Below the pieces are notes generated by a model. It did not search any database and had not been told where the DNA came from. It worked only from the letters and a program-made list of their open reading frames with translations. Below are positions 1 to 10,686 of a stretch of DNA of 64,000 nucleotides, one piece after another (within the stretch, counting starts at the first letter, position 1; each line of letters begins with the position of its first letter). The position numbers and the translations under genes are program-made. The stretch is from assembly GCF_017654505.1 (NCBI RefSeq), contig NC_054558.1:9932298-9996297 (forward strand), read 5' to 3'. The DNA is from Polyodon spathula (lineage: Eukaryota > Chordata > Actinopteri > Acipenseriformes > Polyodontidae).

Positions 1-215
1 AAAGCCTCGAGATCATCTTCCGGAGTCATCTTCTGCAGCTTTGGCTGTGCTGCAAACATCTGGGCAACCGCTATCTCTGATGTTGATGGAGATGTTGTTA
101 GTTTCTTCACCAGCTGTCCAAAGAACTGGGCGAGCTGTTGCTGGCGTCGTGTCTCTCTTTCCTCTAGCTTCTCCTCTTGCTCCCTAAACATTGCCAAAAC
201 TGTAGCTGGATCCAT
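1..215 (-). CDS. gag: gag polyprotein, N-terminal part (truncated by window)
   Basis: The frame starts at the first ATG after the primer site (codon 215-213, minus strand) and stays open for 71 codons to the window edge. The N-terminus is rich in Glu, Gln and Arg and probably helical (residues about 10-40). Near the edge is the motif MTPEDDLEA, typical of the start of the capsid-like region in fish gypsy Gag proteins. The expected role is structural: packing the element RNA into particles. Nothing is broken in the visible part; the rest of Gag and all of pol lie outside the window. Confidence 0.7.
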   Translation of the reverse strand, partial: MDPATVLAMFREQEEKLEERETRRQQQLAQFFGQLVKKLTTSPSTSEIAVAQMFAAQPKLQKMTPEDDLEA

Positions 216-218
216 TTT

Positions 219-232
219 CACTTCTGACACCA
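219..232 (-). other. Primer binding site, tRNA-Leu type
   Basis: On the minus strand TGGTGTCAGAAGTG starts two bases after the LTR end. It is complementary to the CCA-bearing 3' end of vertebrate tRNA-Leu, whose acceptor end reads CACTTCTGACACCA. Match and position together support its role in priming minus-strand DNA synthesis. Confidence 0.8.
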
Positions 233-234
233 CA

Positions 235-814
235 TGTGAGGCGAGAGTGTATTAATGGAATGTCCAGGCAGTAATTGATGTGTAAAGAAATAAATTGATT
301 TATTATTATTTGCTCTACACAATAAAACAAATAACAAAGAAAACAAAACGGTGTGAGGGAGGGGGTGCTGGAGTAATAATCACAAAGAAAGGTAGTGAAA
401 ATGTCCTTAATCATCTTCTCGGTGTCCCTGGACATAAACCAAAGAAAGACAAAAAAAATATTAATAAAAATTTCAAAAACCCCGCTGTTAAATCTTGTCT
501 CTCCCTCCGCCCGTTACTCCGCCTATTTTACCTTCGGACCAACCCTGAACACAGTAGTACGTTCCCTTTAGTATGCACCGTCCCGCCTCTGTAATCAGTG
601 GAACACCAATCCCCAACTGACAAGCGTCCTTATCATTCACTTGACTCCAGTGGCTGGAATTTACATACTCGTACCCCTCACCAAGGTGCCGCCCCTCATA
701 AAGATAACTTTCCTCATGGTCACGAGATCTTGGTAAGGAAAGTCCCGAGTTGGTTTGATGCCTTCTACTGTCGGGAGGCTGAATCACAGACTGAAACCCC
801 TTTGACTCATCACA
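235..814 (-). repeat. 5' LTR of the gypsy-type element
   Basis: This is a 580-bp LTR with TG...CA ends on the minus strand. It aligns along its whole length with the 587-bp solo LTR at 55850-56436. A shorter, more diverged relative of its 5' third lies at 62481-62630. AT-rich AATAAA-type sequence near the 3' end (around 300-325) is the likely polyadenylation region. Frames of 80-100 codons within it on both strands are fortuitous. Confidence 0.85.
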
Positions 815-1037
815 GTGATATGCAAATTAAACTGCTCACAGCTGACGATCCGACCTACAACTGAGCATCAGCCACCCTCAAATGTCACAGCAAGCGCCTG
901 TAGTCAGAAATCGAGTCCAGCCACCACATACAGTTTCTACTTTTGATATTTGTGCATCATTAAGGGCTAGATTCTCAAAGCTATTTTCCAAGCTCATTTT
1001 ATTATTTATTTATTTATTTATTTTTCTGAAAAATACA

Positions 1038-1388
1038 GTCATACACACTCTCTGCACTGCCCCGTGGTCACAGTCATACCTACGCTCTGCACCGCCCTGA
1101 GGTCACAGTCATACACACGCTCTGCAGTGCCCCACGGTCACAGATACCCATACGCTCTGCACTGCCCCACGGTCACAGTCATACATACGCTCTGCACTGC
1201 CCCACGGTCACAGTCATACACACGCTCTGCAGTGCCCCGCGGTCACAGATACCCATACGCTCTGCACTGCCCACCGTCACAGTCATACATACGCTCTGCA
1301 CCGCCCCATGGTCACAGACACCCATACGCTCTGCACCACTCTGAGTCACAGATACCCATATGCTCTGCACCGCCCTGTGGTCACAGAC
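1038..1388. repeat. 35-bp minisatellite with a three-unit higher-order repeat
   Basis: About ten units share the core GCTCTGCACTGCCCCACGGT followed by CACAG. Units alternate between starts CATACACACG, ATACCCATACG and CATACATACG, giving a 105-bp higher-order unit seen about twice. Because 105 is a multiple of three, long frames stay open on both strands (1064-1402 plus, 1179-1490 minus). They are not considered genes. Confidence 0.9.
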
Positions 1389-2306
1389 TCGCCCTACTTT
1401 AAAAGCCTTGGTTGGTCCCCTTCGTAATCTCCCCCTGTCCCATTCAAATGCAAAAAAACTTAATTCTGCTTCCTCCAAATCCAGAATCACTCAGTCACTA
1501 ATCCAAGGCGAGATGACAAAGAATTAATCCCCGGCTCCATCCCAGCTCCATTCCCCATCTTCAGGATTATCCCCATCGGAATATCGACCTGCAAAATCTC
1601 ATCTTTCTAGACATCAGAATGTAAGTTCCTCCGTGGGTGTTTGCCTGTTTGCAAGCAGCTGCAACACACAACAGGAGATGCGCTGCTTGGCAACCAGTTG
1701 AGCAGGAAGGCTTGCCCAATGCCCGGGGAGCCTGCATACAGCTAAAAAACATCTGTGCCACAGCTTGGGCGATTGTACCGCCATGCCTACAAAGACAGGC
1801 ACTGAGCAAAAGCTTGGTTTATTTACATCAAGGAGAGCATCCGCTCCAGAGCAAAATGACAACTGCACGAAACCATTGCACTCCAAGATGCTGTCTGTGA
1901 AGGTGCTGCCCAGCCACGACCGTCGGAAAGATTCAGAGTCACCAGGATACCAGAGAGCAACTTTGGGAGCAACAGCAGTAGTTTAGTTCAGGGGATTTGA
2001 TCCCAAACCAGTATAGGAGGGTTAGTTTGTGTAGTAGGTTCCTGGAGCAGGACATCTAGCGCTCGCTGTGTTTGGCAAACTTTTATTTATTCGTTTTGTT
2101 TTGTTTTATTTATTAAATCCGGTGGTAGGATACCATTGTTAGTACCCTAGTGTTGGGCCTGTTAAATTTGTGCGTCTGTGCCGCGTGTCATCACCCACTG
2201 CTCATTATTATTCAGTGACAACCGACACAGGTAACACCCCCTGTTACACTATCTTTACCCTAACTGTAATCGCTACCCAAACCCTTCTATTCATTTTATT
2301 ATGGTA
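1389..2306. other. Non-coding, no clear gene
   Basis: No recognisable coding sequence. Positions about 2080-2250 look like the tail of an LTR: an ATTTATTAAAT tract, then sequence ending CCCTGTTACA, with a short similarity (TCACCCACT) to 38930-38995. The other end and a target duplication were not found. The frames at 1567-1986 overlap on both strands and look random. Confidence 0.4.
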
Positions 2307-2680
2307 GGTGTGGCAGGTTAGCATCACGACCCAAATCTGTTACCGCCAGGAAAGAGAGACTCAGTCAAGAAGCTGCAGTGAAGCGCTGTTGCACAAGTTT
2401 AATTCACAAACAAACACACAGGAACAAACAAACTGGCACAAGTGCCAAAATAAAGTTTGAAACAAAATATTAAACAGTTTTAGGCTGGGCATTAGTCTTC
2501 ACTACAAATTTGCAAAAAAACACATTTTCACACAGTTACACTCACCCAACTCCCTCCCCTACACAAGAGATTTCTGCTCCTTGTATACAGGTGATTATTC
2601 TCCAATTAGCACTCATTTACCTATTAACCCCACCCCTGTGAAACTTACATTCCCACACACATTATTTACACAAGCACGGC
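2307..2680. repeat. Dispersed repeat, LTR-like (copy 1 of 3)
   Basis: Begins TGTGGCAGGTTAGCATCACG and runs through a CAAAC-rich stretch into text resembling ATTAACCCC...TTCCCAC. Related order and wording recur at 48768-49230 and about 62640-62920, which makes it a diverged interspersed family. The TGTGGCA start and the antisense polyadenylation-like tract suggest minus-strand LTRs, but no second end or target duplication was found. The class is unresolved. Confidence 0.4.
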
Positions 2681-3379
2681 CTTTGCCCTGTCATTGTAAG
2701 CTTATCATTCTTCTAATACCATTTTAGCTGCCCTTGAGCTACCATCATTATTTGGTAGGAGCTGTCAGAAACCTGCCTTCAGATAATCGAAACCCAAAGA
2801 TAGTGAGTCAGTCTGCCACCAGCACTTCCTATTCAAAGCTTTCACTGTGCAGAGTGCCTATGTACGTTCCTTTGTCACATTTTACCCAGCTCTTGTTAAA
2901 AAGTTGACCCCAGTATCTTTGGAAGTTGCTGTCCAGTTTGATTCATATCAGCAAGTCTCTGCAGTCTAGCGAGGCCTGGGTATTCTTTTGAAGTCCTCAA
3001 CAGGCTCAGAATTAGGAAAGCCATTCTATTTGTATATTAGCTATTTCTGTTGACTATCTGCAACCTCTATTCATAAGCCAATTAAGCAGAAAATCTGTTT
3101 TGGGAGAAATTTACAGGCTCTTTAGACAAAAAAAGCACTCTGCGTAGTATAGATCTGCGAAGGTTGAACCGTAATTGCAGACAAAAGTAATTCAAAATGT
3201 AGTAGATTAATGATCTTGTTTTCCTTGGTACCTTGCAGAGCGTTAAAGTCAGCATCTTCATATGTTATGCATGATACCAAAGTAAACAAATAAACAAATG
3301 CTGTTTGATATTATCCGTCAACAATTAACAGCTAATAAGCAGCAGGATCTTAATTACTGTGACTGTCACAGCAGAGTGA
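2681..3379. other. Non-coding, nothing recognised
   Basis: AT-rich unique-looking sequence with no long frame, tandem repeat or transposon motif that I can identify. Confidence 0.4.
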
Positions 3380-4742
3380 TTAGGGTGACCACCTGTTCCT
3401 AATTGGACGGGACAGTCTCTAAATGTAATGATACAGTTCTGGTCCAGGACTAAATTAATTTTTCCCAGATTCCTAGACATAGTGCTATCTTACAGTTTAG
3501 AGCCGGTCAAACCATAGCATATCTGTTTGGAGCAAAGTCCCACCCTGCCGCATCATTTTGCATTACACAGCCCCAGAATGATTGACACATTTGATAGCCA
3601 ATCTAAAGATATATTGTCCCTGTAACAGGGTGAGGAGCCCTGTATAGTATTGTTTATTTATTTTTAGAACAGGGTTTCCCCCTCTGCCAATGTGTTATTT
3701 TGTCTTTGTGTGTTATGATTTATTATGTATTTAAATGATGACAAAAGCCGTGGTTATTGTTTTTGTATTTATTTATTTATAAAGACAACGACGAATAGCT
3801 GAGCGTGTTGTTATTGTTGATTTAAATGAATGTTGTGTTATTTGAAAATACGATGTTTTCTTTGTTATTGTTTGGTTTGGATGTGGTCTGCCAGATGCAA
3901 TAGTCATATGTGCCAGACATCTCGTGAGAATGTGGCTGGTGCCTTTATTGAATTATTGTTTAAGTGTTTGTAACTATTTTGTTAAAGTCACCTGTTATAA
4001 AAGCTCTCGGCACTCAGGGTGGGTGTTTGGAGGAGTGAGAGCGAGAGATAAAAGTAAAAATAAAAGAAAGAAAAACGGAACTTAAAGGGACCATGAAGGC
4101 TACTGCCCAGCCTGACCTTAGGTTTAGTGGCTATTGTGTTCGATACGCACGCCGCGTCATTTTCACTGAGGTACTGCCTGTGTTTTGGTTCCTGCATCGG
4201 GCCTGAATTCAACACAATGCCATCTTGTCACAGTCCCACTAGCATGTGACTGGGTACACTCACATCACATGCTCCCAACAAACACACACTCATCTGCTTT
4301 GGGTTTGGCAACAGAAAACAAAATACAAGTCGTAGAATATTTTAATTTCAGTGATTTCGTTGTTGATGCGAGTCTAAAAGTTGAAGTAACACTGATAGTG
4401 ATGCGTCAGTAAAGGAAGGAGTGTCCTATAAGACCTACTCCACCAAAGAAAAAAAAGTAAGCACCTGTGCAAATTCAGAGAGGGTTAGGTTGTCAGGTCA
4501 TACATGTCAGATTAGGAACAGTGCAAATGATTCAACAAGGTTTTTATACATTGTGTAGAAAAGATTTGAGAATTGGAAACTGAGGTTAAAACGATATTAA
4601 GAAACACCAACGTTAATATTTCATTTTCAAATACTGTTATTAAATATACAGTATAAAATATGAAAATATACAATACCCACCCCCCCTTACAAGCAAATAG
4701 CAGTGGTCCCATTTTTGCATTTTGAAAAGGTAGTCACCCTAA
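3380..4742. mobile_element. DNA-transposon-like element with 19-bp inverted ends
   Basis: The left end TTAGGGTGACCACCTGTTC matches the reverse complement of the right end (TTAGGGTGACTACCTTTTC) with two mismatches. No transposase is visible, so it would be non-autonomous. The target duplication is unclear: a TA dinucleotide at both sides is possible. A solo LTR (3621-4232) sits inside it. Without that insertion the element would be about 750 bp. Confidence 0.45.
3621..4232 (+). mobile_element. Solo LTR with 5-bp target duplication GTCCC
   Basis: The 612-bp insert starts TGTAACAGGG and ends CTTGTCACA, which gives TGT...ACA termini. It is flanked by GTCCC at 3616-3620 and 4233-4237. An internal TTATAAAAGC at about 3996 could be the promoter TATA box, favouring the plus orientation. 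No internal retroelement sequence remains, as expected after recombination between LTRs. A different element starting with the same ten bases lies at 32970. Confidence 0.75.
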
Positions 4743-5413
4743 TTAGAATGCGTTCTGTAGCCTGAAGTCTAAGACATCAATGCCTCCATGCCAGGTGCCA
4801 CTGGCCTTTCTACTGGATTGATGACCCATTTTTCTTCTCCACTAAGTGCGCTCTCCTCTGGCAGCCGGCAAAGAGCTTCATTTATCAACGTCTTGCCATC
4901 ACCCACAGCAGTGTGGTGTTTGCTGTTGCTATGATTTAATACTTTGAAAACATTTTAGTCATGCTGTGCCAGACCACACGTTTCCAAGCTGTGTACCAGG
5001 TGGAGTTCTTAACTAGTCGAATGTTAAAAGGACTATGACAGAAGACAATAGGTGAACCTCTGACATTTTATGAACCCATGGAAACGTTTTTTTTTTTAAA
5101 TGAATATACTGCAGATATATGAATGGATGTGTGGGTTCTCTCTTAAAAAGTGCTTGACTTCAACCCCTAAGATAACCCTTGTTCTTGTGCGCACTTAACA
5201 AGACTGCCCACGAAGAGCTGGGCTTGAAAGACTCCTCCAGTCTCAAGTGTGAAGGCATTTTCTAAATGTTCTTTCTCATTTCCAGTGAAATGCATGGGTG
5301 CACATGGGTGTATAATTGTGTGTCATTTATTAAAAAATATTTAAAAACACTGGATGGATGAACCCAGGTTTACAAATGTTCTAACTAAGTAATTTAAATG
5401 CATATCCCAGTCC
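4743..5413. other. Non-coding
   Basis: No gene recognised. It may include the 3' flank of the hAT remnant that follows, but I could not find its terminal inverted repeat. Confidence 0.35.
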
Positions 5414-6640
5414 TTAATTATTCGGTAACCCCCTGACTAACCTATCCTGTGTCGTTGTGGATTGCAGGTACATTTTTATTACTGTCTGCTTTGAGAAACT
5501 ACACTCCCCACTCGCAACTGTGATTGGCAGTGTCAGGAGTATTCTCAGTGAAATAAATGCATTTGGAAACACTGAGGTCATATTGTTTTTGCAATTGTAT
5601 TCCAATAAATTTTAAGGGTTCAATCCAGATTCTTCTGGAAAGCGCTCTTAACTCATCACGTTAATTCCAGCACGTTTATGTCTTTTGACTTTGCATTTGT
5701 CAGTGCCTTTTCAAGAATGCTGCACTGATGGTGTAATTTTTCTGTGCTCATTTCAGACAATTGGGAGATATTGTACTGAATTTTGAATAAGTTACTCTGT
5801 TTCTGAAGCTGTGAAAACCATTCCTCACCCGATTGCTTAGTTTCTGACGAGATTGGATTTGTCCTTCAGGTGGAAAGCAAGCTTCAGTGTGGAGTTCCTC
5901 AGCCAATTCCTTAGTCAGAGCCCCTGCAAAACCCTTGTCTGATGGATAATTCTCGAGACACATCTTCGTTGTTTCCAGCTGCACAATTGCTTGAGAGAGT
6001 TCGCAGTTAGCTGCCTGGAGCTTTTTGCTAGTTATATTAATTTCATATTTTATCTCCTATCAAACCACTAGACTGCTCAAAAACTTACAGTTCACCAGCG
6101 ATGCCTTTTGCTTCTGCCTGTGATTTGACTCTACAGTTAGTGTATCGTCCTCTGCGATTGAGAGCAGCATCGTACATTACCCTAACCTGATACTGTAGAG
6201 TCTTTCGACTTTCCCAGCTTGTGGGTTCAAGTCTCACACCATTTTCTGTACCCCGCTATTTTTCCCCTTCACGATGGCTCCATTGTCATAGCCCTGTCCT
6301 CTCAAGTGCCGTTTCTCCAAGTTTTTGGAACAGTAACTCTGACATTCCAGCCCCAGTTGAATTCTTAATTCCAAGAATTCCAAAAAATGTTCTTGGATGT
6401 TCACACTTCCAGCCACATTACCACAGGTTTCTATTGCGGAGACAAATGTAACTATCAGTCATTTATTCGATGTCACTGATATTGGGTGTGCAATCCAGAA
6501 TCACTGGAAGTATTGAAGTATTGTGCAGCTTTGAGCATTGCCGACACGTTTTCTTTTATTTGTGTTGCCAATAACTGGATGATCTCATTTTGTTCAGTAT
6601 GAATGACTGTGTAATCTAGTATGAAATTATGTTTAACACA
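5414..6640 (-). pseudogene. hAT transposase remnant (ZMYM1-like, DUF4371 plus hAT dimerisation domain)
   Basis: Read right to left, pieces of one protein follow in the expected order. About 6640-6440 gives QNEIIQLLATQIKENVSAML and then VILDCTPNISDIE, the start of the DUF4371 region. 6416-6234 gives IQEHFLEFLEL and GQGYDNGAIVKGKNSGVQ, the YDNGA/GQ motif. 5984-5748 gives FAGALTKELAEELHTEACFP. 5605-5414 gives SLRILLTLPITVASGECSFS, the C-terminal hAT dimerisation motif. Several frameshifts and stops break it, so it is inactive. hAT transposases are DDE enzymes that cut and paste DNA with 8-bp target duplications. The terminal repeats were not identified. Domain identity rests on motif memory and order; the fit in four separate pieces makes it fairly secure. 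Confidence 0.75.
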
Positions 6641-6864
6641 AACTAAATAAGAACTAGCATGTTAGCTGGAACATGAATTCATTTAAATTCCCAGACACTT
6701 TAATAGAAATTGTTTTAAAATAAAGGTTGAATATCCGTTCTGCAACGCTTCCTCTTTCTTAACAGTTTAATTTTTTTCTCGTTCCTTCGAAAGGCAGCAA
6801 TGCGATGGCAGTGCTCTGGCTGATGAATGGTAAACATGCCAGCAGACTTCAGAGACTTCAGAGT

Positions 6865-7665
6865 GAGGATTGCATTTCTATCCACAGAGCTGCTTTCTTA
6901 TCACGCAGTGAGGATTGCATTTCTATCCACAGAGCTGCTTTCTTATCACGCAGTGAGGATTGCATTTCTATCCACAGAGCTGCTTTCTTATCACGCAGTG
7001 AGGATTGCATTTCTATCCACAGAGCTGCTTTCTTATCACGCAGTGAGGATTGCATTTCTATCCACAGAGCTGCTTTCTCATCACGCAGTGAGGATTGCAT
7101 TTCTATCCACAGAGCTGCTTTCTTATCACGCAGTGAGGATTGCATTTCTATCCACAGAGCTGCTTTCTTATCACGCAGTGAGGATTGCATTTCTATCCAC
7201 AGAGCTGCTTTCTTATCACGTAGTGAGGATTGCATTTCTATCCAGCAGAGCTGCTTTCTTATCACGCAATGGGGATTGCATTTCTATCCACAGAGCTGCT
7301 TTCTTATCACGCAATGAGGATTGCATTTCTATCCACAGAGCTGCTTTCTTATCACGTAGTGAGGATTGCTTTTCTATCCACAGAGCTGCTTTCTTATCAC
7401 GCAGTGAGGATTGCATTTCTATCCACAGTGCTGCTTTCTTATCACGCAGTGGGGATTGCATTTCTATCCACAGAGCTGCTTTCTTATCACGCAGTGAGGA
7501 TTGCATTTCTATACACAGTGCTGCTTTCTTATCACGCAGTGGGGATTGCATTCTATCCACAGAGCTGCTTTCTTATCACACAGTGGGGATTGCATTTCTA
7601 TCCTGCAGAGCTGCTTTCTTATCACACAGCGGGGATTGCATTTCTATCCTGCAGAGCTGCTTTAC
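6865..7665. repeat. 45-bp minisatellite, about 18 units
   Basis: The unit starts GAGGATTGCATTTCTATCCA and continues CAGAGCTGCTTTCTTATCAC then GCAGT. The first seven to eight units are almost identical; later ones carry GAGG to GGGG changes, GTAGT variants and CCTGCAGAG insertions. 45 is a multiple of three, so frames of 114 to 294 codons stay open on both strands (for example 6827-7711 plus). All are repeats of one 15-residue word and have no sign of being genes. It lies just upstream of the hAT remnant in that gene's sense. Confidence 0.95.
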
Positions 7666-9852
7666 AGATGGCTGTTTCAATCTTCTCTTCATGGTGCCGT
7701 TATACATTTAACTGTCCATTAACCAACATGCAATTATTAATGAATTACCACATATTAAACTGAATTAATAAGATTGGATATATAACTAAGCTATAGATAC
7801 ACAATGACTTCCACTGAATTCCTACTAGTTGTTTAATTTAATGGAATTTCTGTACAAGTTATATATAAAAGAATGTGGCACAGACCATTAAACACATCTC
7901 AGAATATGACTGAAATAATAATTCAATACAATGGGTTAGCAGGTCTCTATTTTAGAGTTGATTATGAAGGTAATTTCTTTAATTTAGGTTGTAGCTGTGC
8001 ATTGATTAAAACATGATTACAGTTATTATTATGCAGCCTAATTTACATTTAAAACAATGTAAAAGGGTTTATTTATAAATATACCCACTTCACCGTACTG
8101 ATTCAATGGTAACAGAAACATAGTCAATATATGTTGCATTGTACATTTGTACCGGGATTGTATAATATTGATAAATCGTGGTACTTGTTAGAAACATATT
8201 TTTTCTTCTCATTGGTTTGTAGCACTGCAGGATTGCTGCTCTGTAATAGCTAACTGTGCAAGCTGCTACTTACTTTAATGAACAGTTTGGCAGGCATTGC
8301 TGAAGAGGAGCCCAATACCACTCCTCTGAAATCAGCCACAGCACCTCTGTGGAGATCCTCTGAAGTAATCTCTGTCTCAATGTGCATCATTACCTTGCCA
8401 GTATAAATGAGCAGGCTGTACTACTGCTTGGACTTCTTTTTTTTTTTTTTAAACTTTTTAGTGTGCTTCCTTGCAATGCTTCTCCACACATTTCTGTGAT
8501 TTACTGTGTCTGCCAATGCTGTGACATGTTTTTTACTATGTCAGGTTTCAATAATCTTCTGACGATCCTCAGGGCAATGCTTATAGCAATCTTTACTTTT
8601 TTTCTCTTGTGGATTTTGCAACAGGTTTTATAGGTCAGCAAGACATGTAAATAAAGTCATTCTAGATGTGTGAAGACTAGGGTTAGGAAAAGTGGACCCA
8701 GTTTCCTAGAAAGTCCTGACCAGACATACAACCCTCATGCTGCACCCCTGCTCAACTCCTTAGGGTTCTTTATCATAGGACAAAGCTAATCCTACAAGAG
8801 TGACTAATATACCCAGTCCCTTCTTTAATAAATTATCAGAAAGCAGCTGCTTGGGCTCAAGTGAAGAATTGCTTAATTTTAATTAAGACTGCACAATTCA
8901 TTTTGCGCTCCCCACAGGGGGGGGTCACTCCACTCTGCTTCCCTGTCAGACAGTGATGGAATGTGGGACCAGATCCAGACTCTACAGGGAACACAGCAGT
9001 TCCACCCTGTACTGCCAGGAGGGACCAGGCTCAACATGCTGCCATTCATTACCAAAGGGGCTTGCATTCCTATACATACACTCCTCCATCTTATTGAAAA
9101 GATCAGAAAAGTCCTGTACGGTTCAACGACAAAGGCTTACTGTGCTGGTCCCGTAACTGTAGCTCATTAAGCATTTGGGATTCCACTATTTATATCCTGA
9201 GGGGTAGGTTTTCTAAAATGGGCCAGTCGCAACGCAAACATACTGCAATTTGCATTTAAACATTTTGTTGTGTATTAAGAGAAAACATGTTAATGAACAC
9301 AGCCGCAATATACTCATTTAAATATTTGTTGATTCTTGTTAGCGAGATCTCTAGCACTATACATTGAGTTGTGGTTTGCTGCAGCAGAAGTTGCCCAAAG
9401 GAAAACGTCTATACATGCAAGGGTGCAAGAATCAAAATAGCATTGTTTTTGTTAAATGTAAACTTCATCTGTACAATTCATTCCGTTCAGTCTTCATTTT
9501 ACCTATTTTAATACTGTTTTTAACTGGTGTTGTGAGTCACAGGACAAAGTTAAGTGCCTCCAACCCCTGAGAAGTCTGTATATTCAAAGTTATATCAATG
9601 TATATGGATGCCCTGAAGGGCTTTATTGCATTTATAATCCAGGTCAAACAGTGGATTTGATGAAAAAAAAAAACATAAATCATGTTTAGGGCAAAAAAAA
9701 ACACTTATTTTTTTTAAAATTAAATATCCTTATTGCCATTGATAAAAGAGTTGAGAGTTATTTTTATTACCCTGTCACTGACAGTGCTGACACACTGTTT
9801 GAGCAGAACAGACAGGAGGAATAAAAATTAATACAACAACGTGCAGTGTCAA

Positions 9853-9884
<32 letters not shown>

Positions 9885-10686
9885 CATCATATCATTCTGT
9901 GCATGAAAGTAACAGAATTGAAATATGCAACCATTCTCTGTGTCTTCTTGGTTTCTGGTCTCCAACTCTGACAAAGAATGTTTTTAAAAAGAGTTGCAAA
10001 CTAAATACTGGACACATGGCTTATCTTCACGATCGCTGAATGACCCATTAGGCGCCACAAGCCAACAGTTGACACTTAAGACAAGAACCAGTCTATGTCA
10101 TAAATCCAGCTGACAGGGGACAGAATATTTGACCAATGGAGAACAAGGCGCAGCGTCGGCATGAGAACAACCAATGAAGAACACTTCACGTGGGCTCAGG
10201 CACTGTCCAAATTAACCCAACTATCCAATCACAGGGGTAGAAAGACCTACAAAAGTATGAGCGCGATATTGAAACGACGCTCCTGACACGAAATCCAAGG
10301 CTCCAATATACAAACCAGTCTGTGATAACCTGGTGATCCAGCATGCGACCAGCTGGGACAGAGATACTGTTTTCAGACACTCTAATACGAGATAACTATT
10401 CTAGTATTTGCCTTGGTGTGGGAGTCCACTGAGTGAGATGTCTAAAATCCTAAAGTACTTGTCTAACTTAGCCCTGATTGATCACCGGAGGAAGAGTTGG
10501 ATAAACATTTGAAGTCGACATAAATCGAACTATATTCAATTTATTCAGCTAGCAGTGTCGGAGTTTGCGATAGAATGTCCCAGACATAACCAGATGAAGA
10601 ATGCACATATTGGTGGAGGAATTGCTGTTTCAGTGGAATATCTAAACAGTTAATGACTCTTTGTTCTTTGCAAAGACATTTATTTA
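7666..10686. other. Non-coding, low-complexity tracts
   Basis: About 3 kb with no gene I recognise. It contains a T12 run near 8440 and a G run at 9853-9883. Short frames such as 8382-8633 and 9364-9570 lack motifs and are probably chance. Confidence 0.45.
9853..9883 (+). repeat. Homopolymer G run, 31 bases
   Basis: Thirty-one consecutive G follow GTGTCAA. Its length may be uncertain in the assembly, and it could form G-quadruplexes. Confidence 0.9.

Larger units (their letters stand above)
1..814 (-). mobile_element. Ty3/gypsy-type LTR retrotransposon, 5' part (cut by window edge)
   Basis: Read on the minus strand this is an LTR (814 to 235), a primer binding site (232 to 219) and the start of gag (215 to 1), so the rest of the element lies beyond the left edge. 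The LTR limits were set by comparison with the complete solo copy at 55850-56436, which has target duplications. The first-copy LTR begins TGTGATGAGTCAAAGG and ends CTCGCCTCACA, and the primer site follows two bases later. That order is the standard layout of an LTR retrotransposon. Whether the missing part holds an intact pol cannot be seen here. Confidence 0.85.

Noticed and set aside
2307..2880. Complete LTR with target duplication at the 2.3-kb repeat
   Set aside because: GGTAGG occurs on both sides (2301-2306 and about 2756-2761), but the inner right end is not CA and no inverted terminal bases match, so the limits are not supported.
6221..6237. tRNA-like T arm GTGGGTTCAAGTCTCAC
   Set aside because: A pairing T stem and a weak upstream hairpin exist, but no A box, D arm or acceptor pairing was found, and it lies in the decayed hAT transposase region.
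6805..7763. Long frames (up to 294 codons) on both strands over the 45-bp array
   Set aside because: 45 is divisible by three, so frames open by default; they consist only of one repeated 15-residue word with no flanking coding signal.
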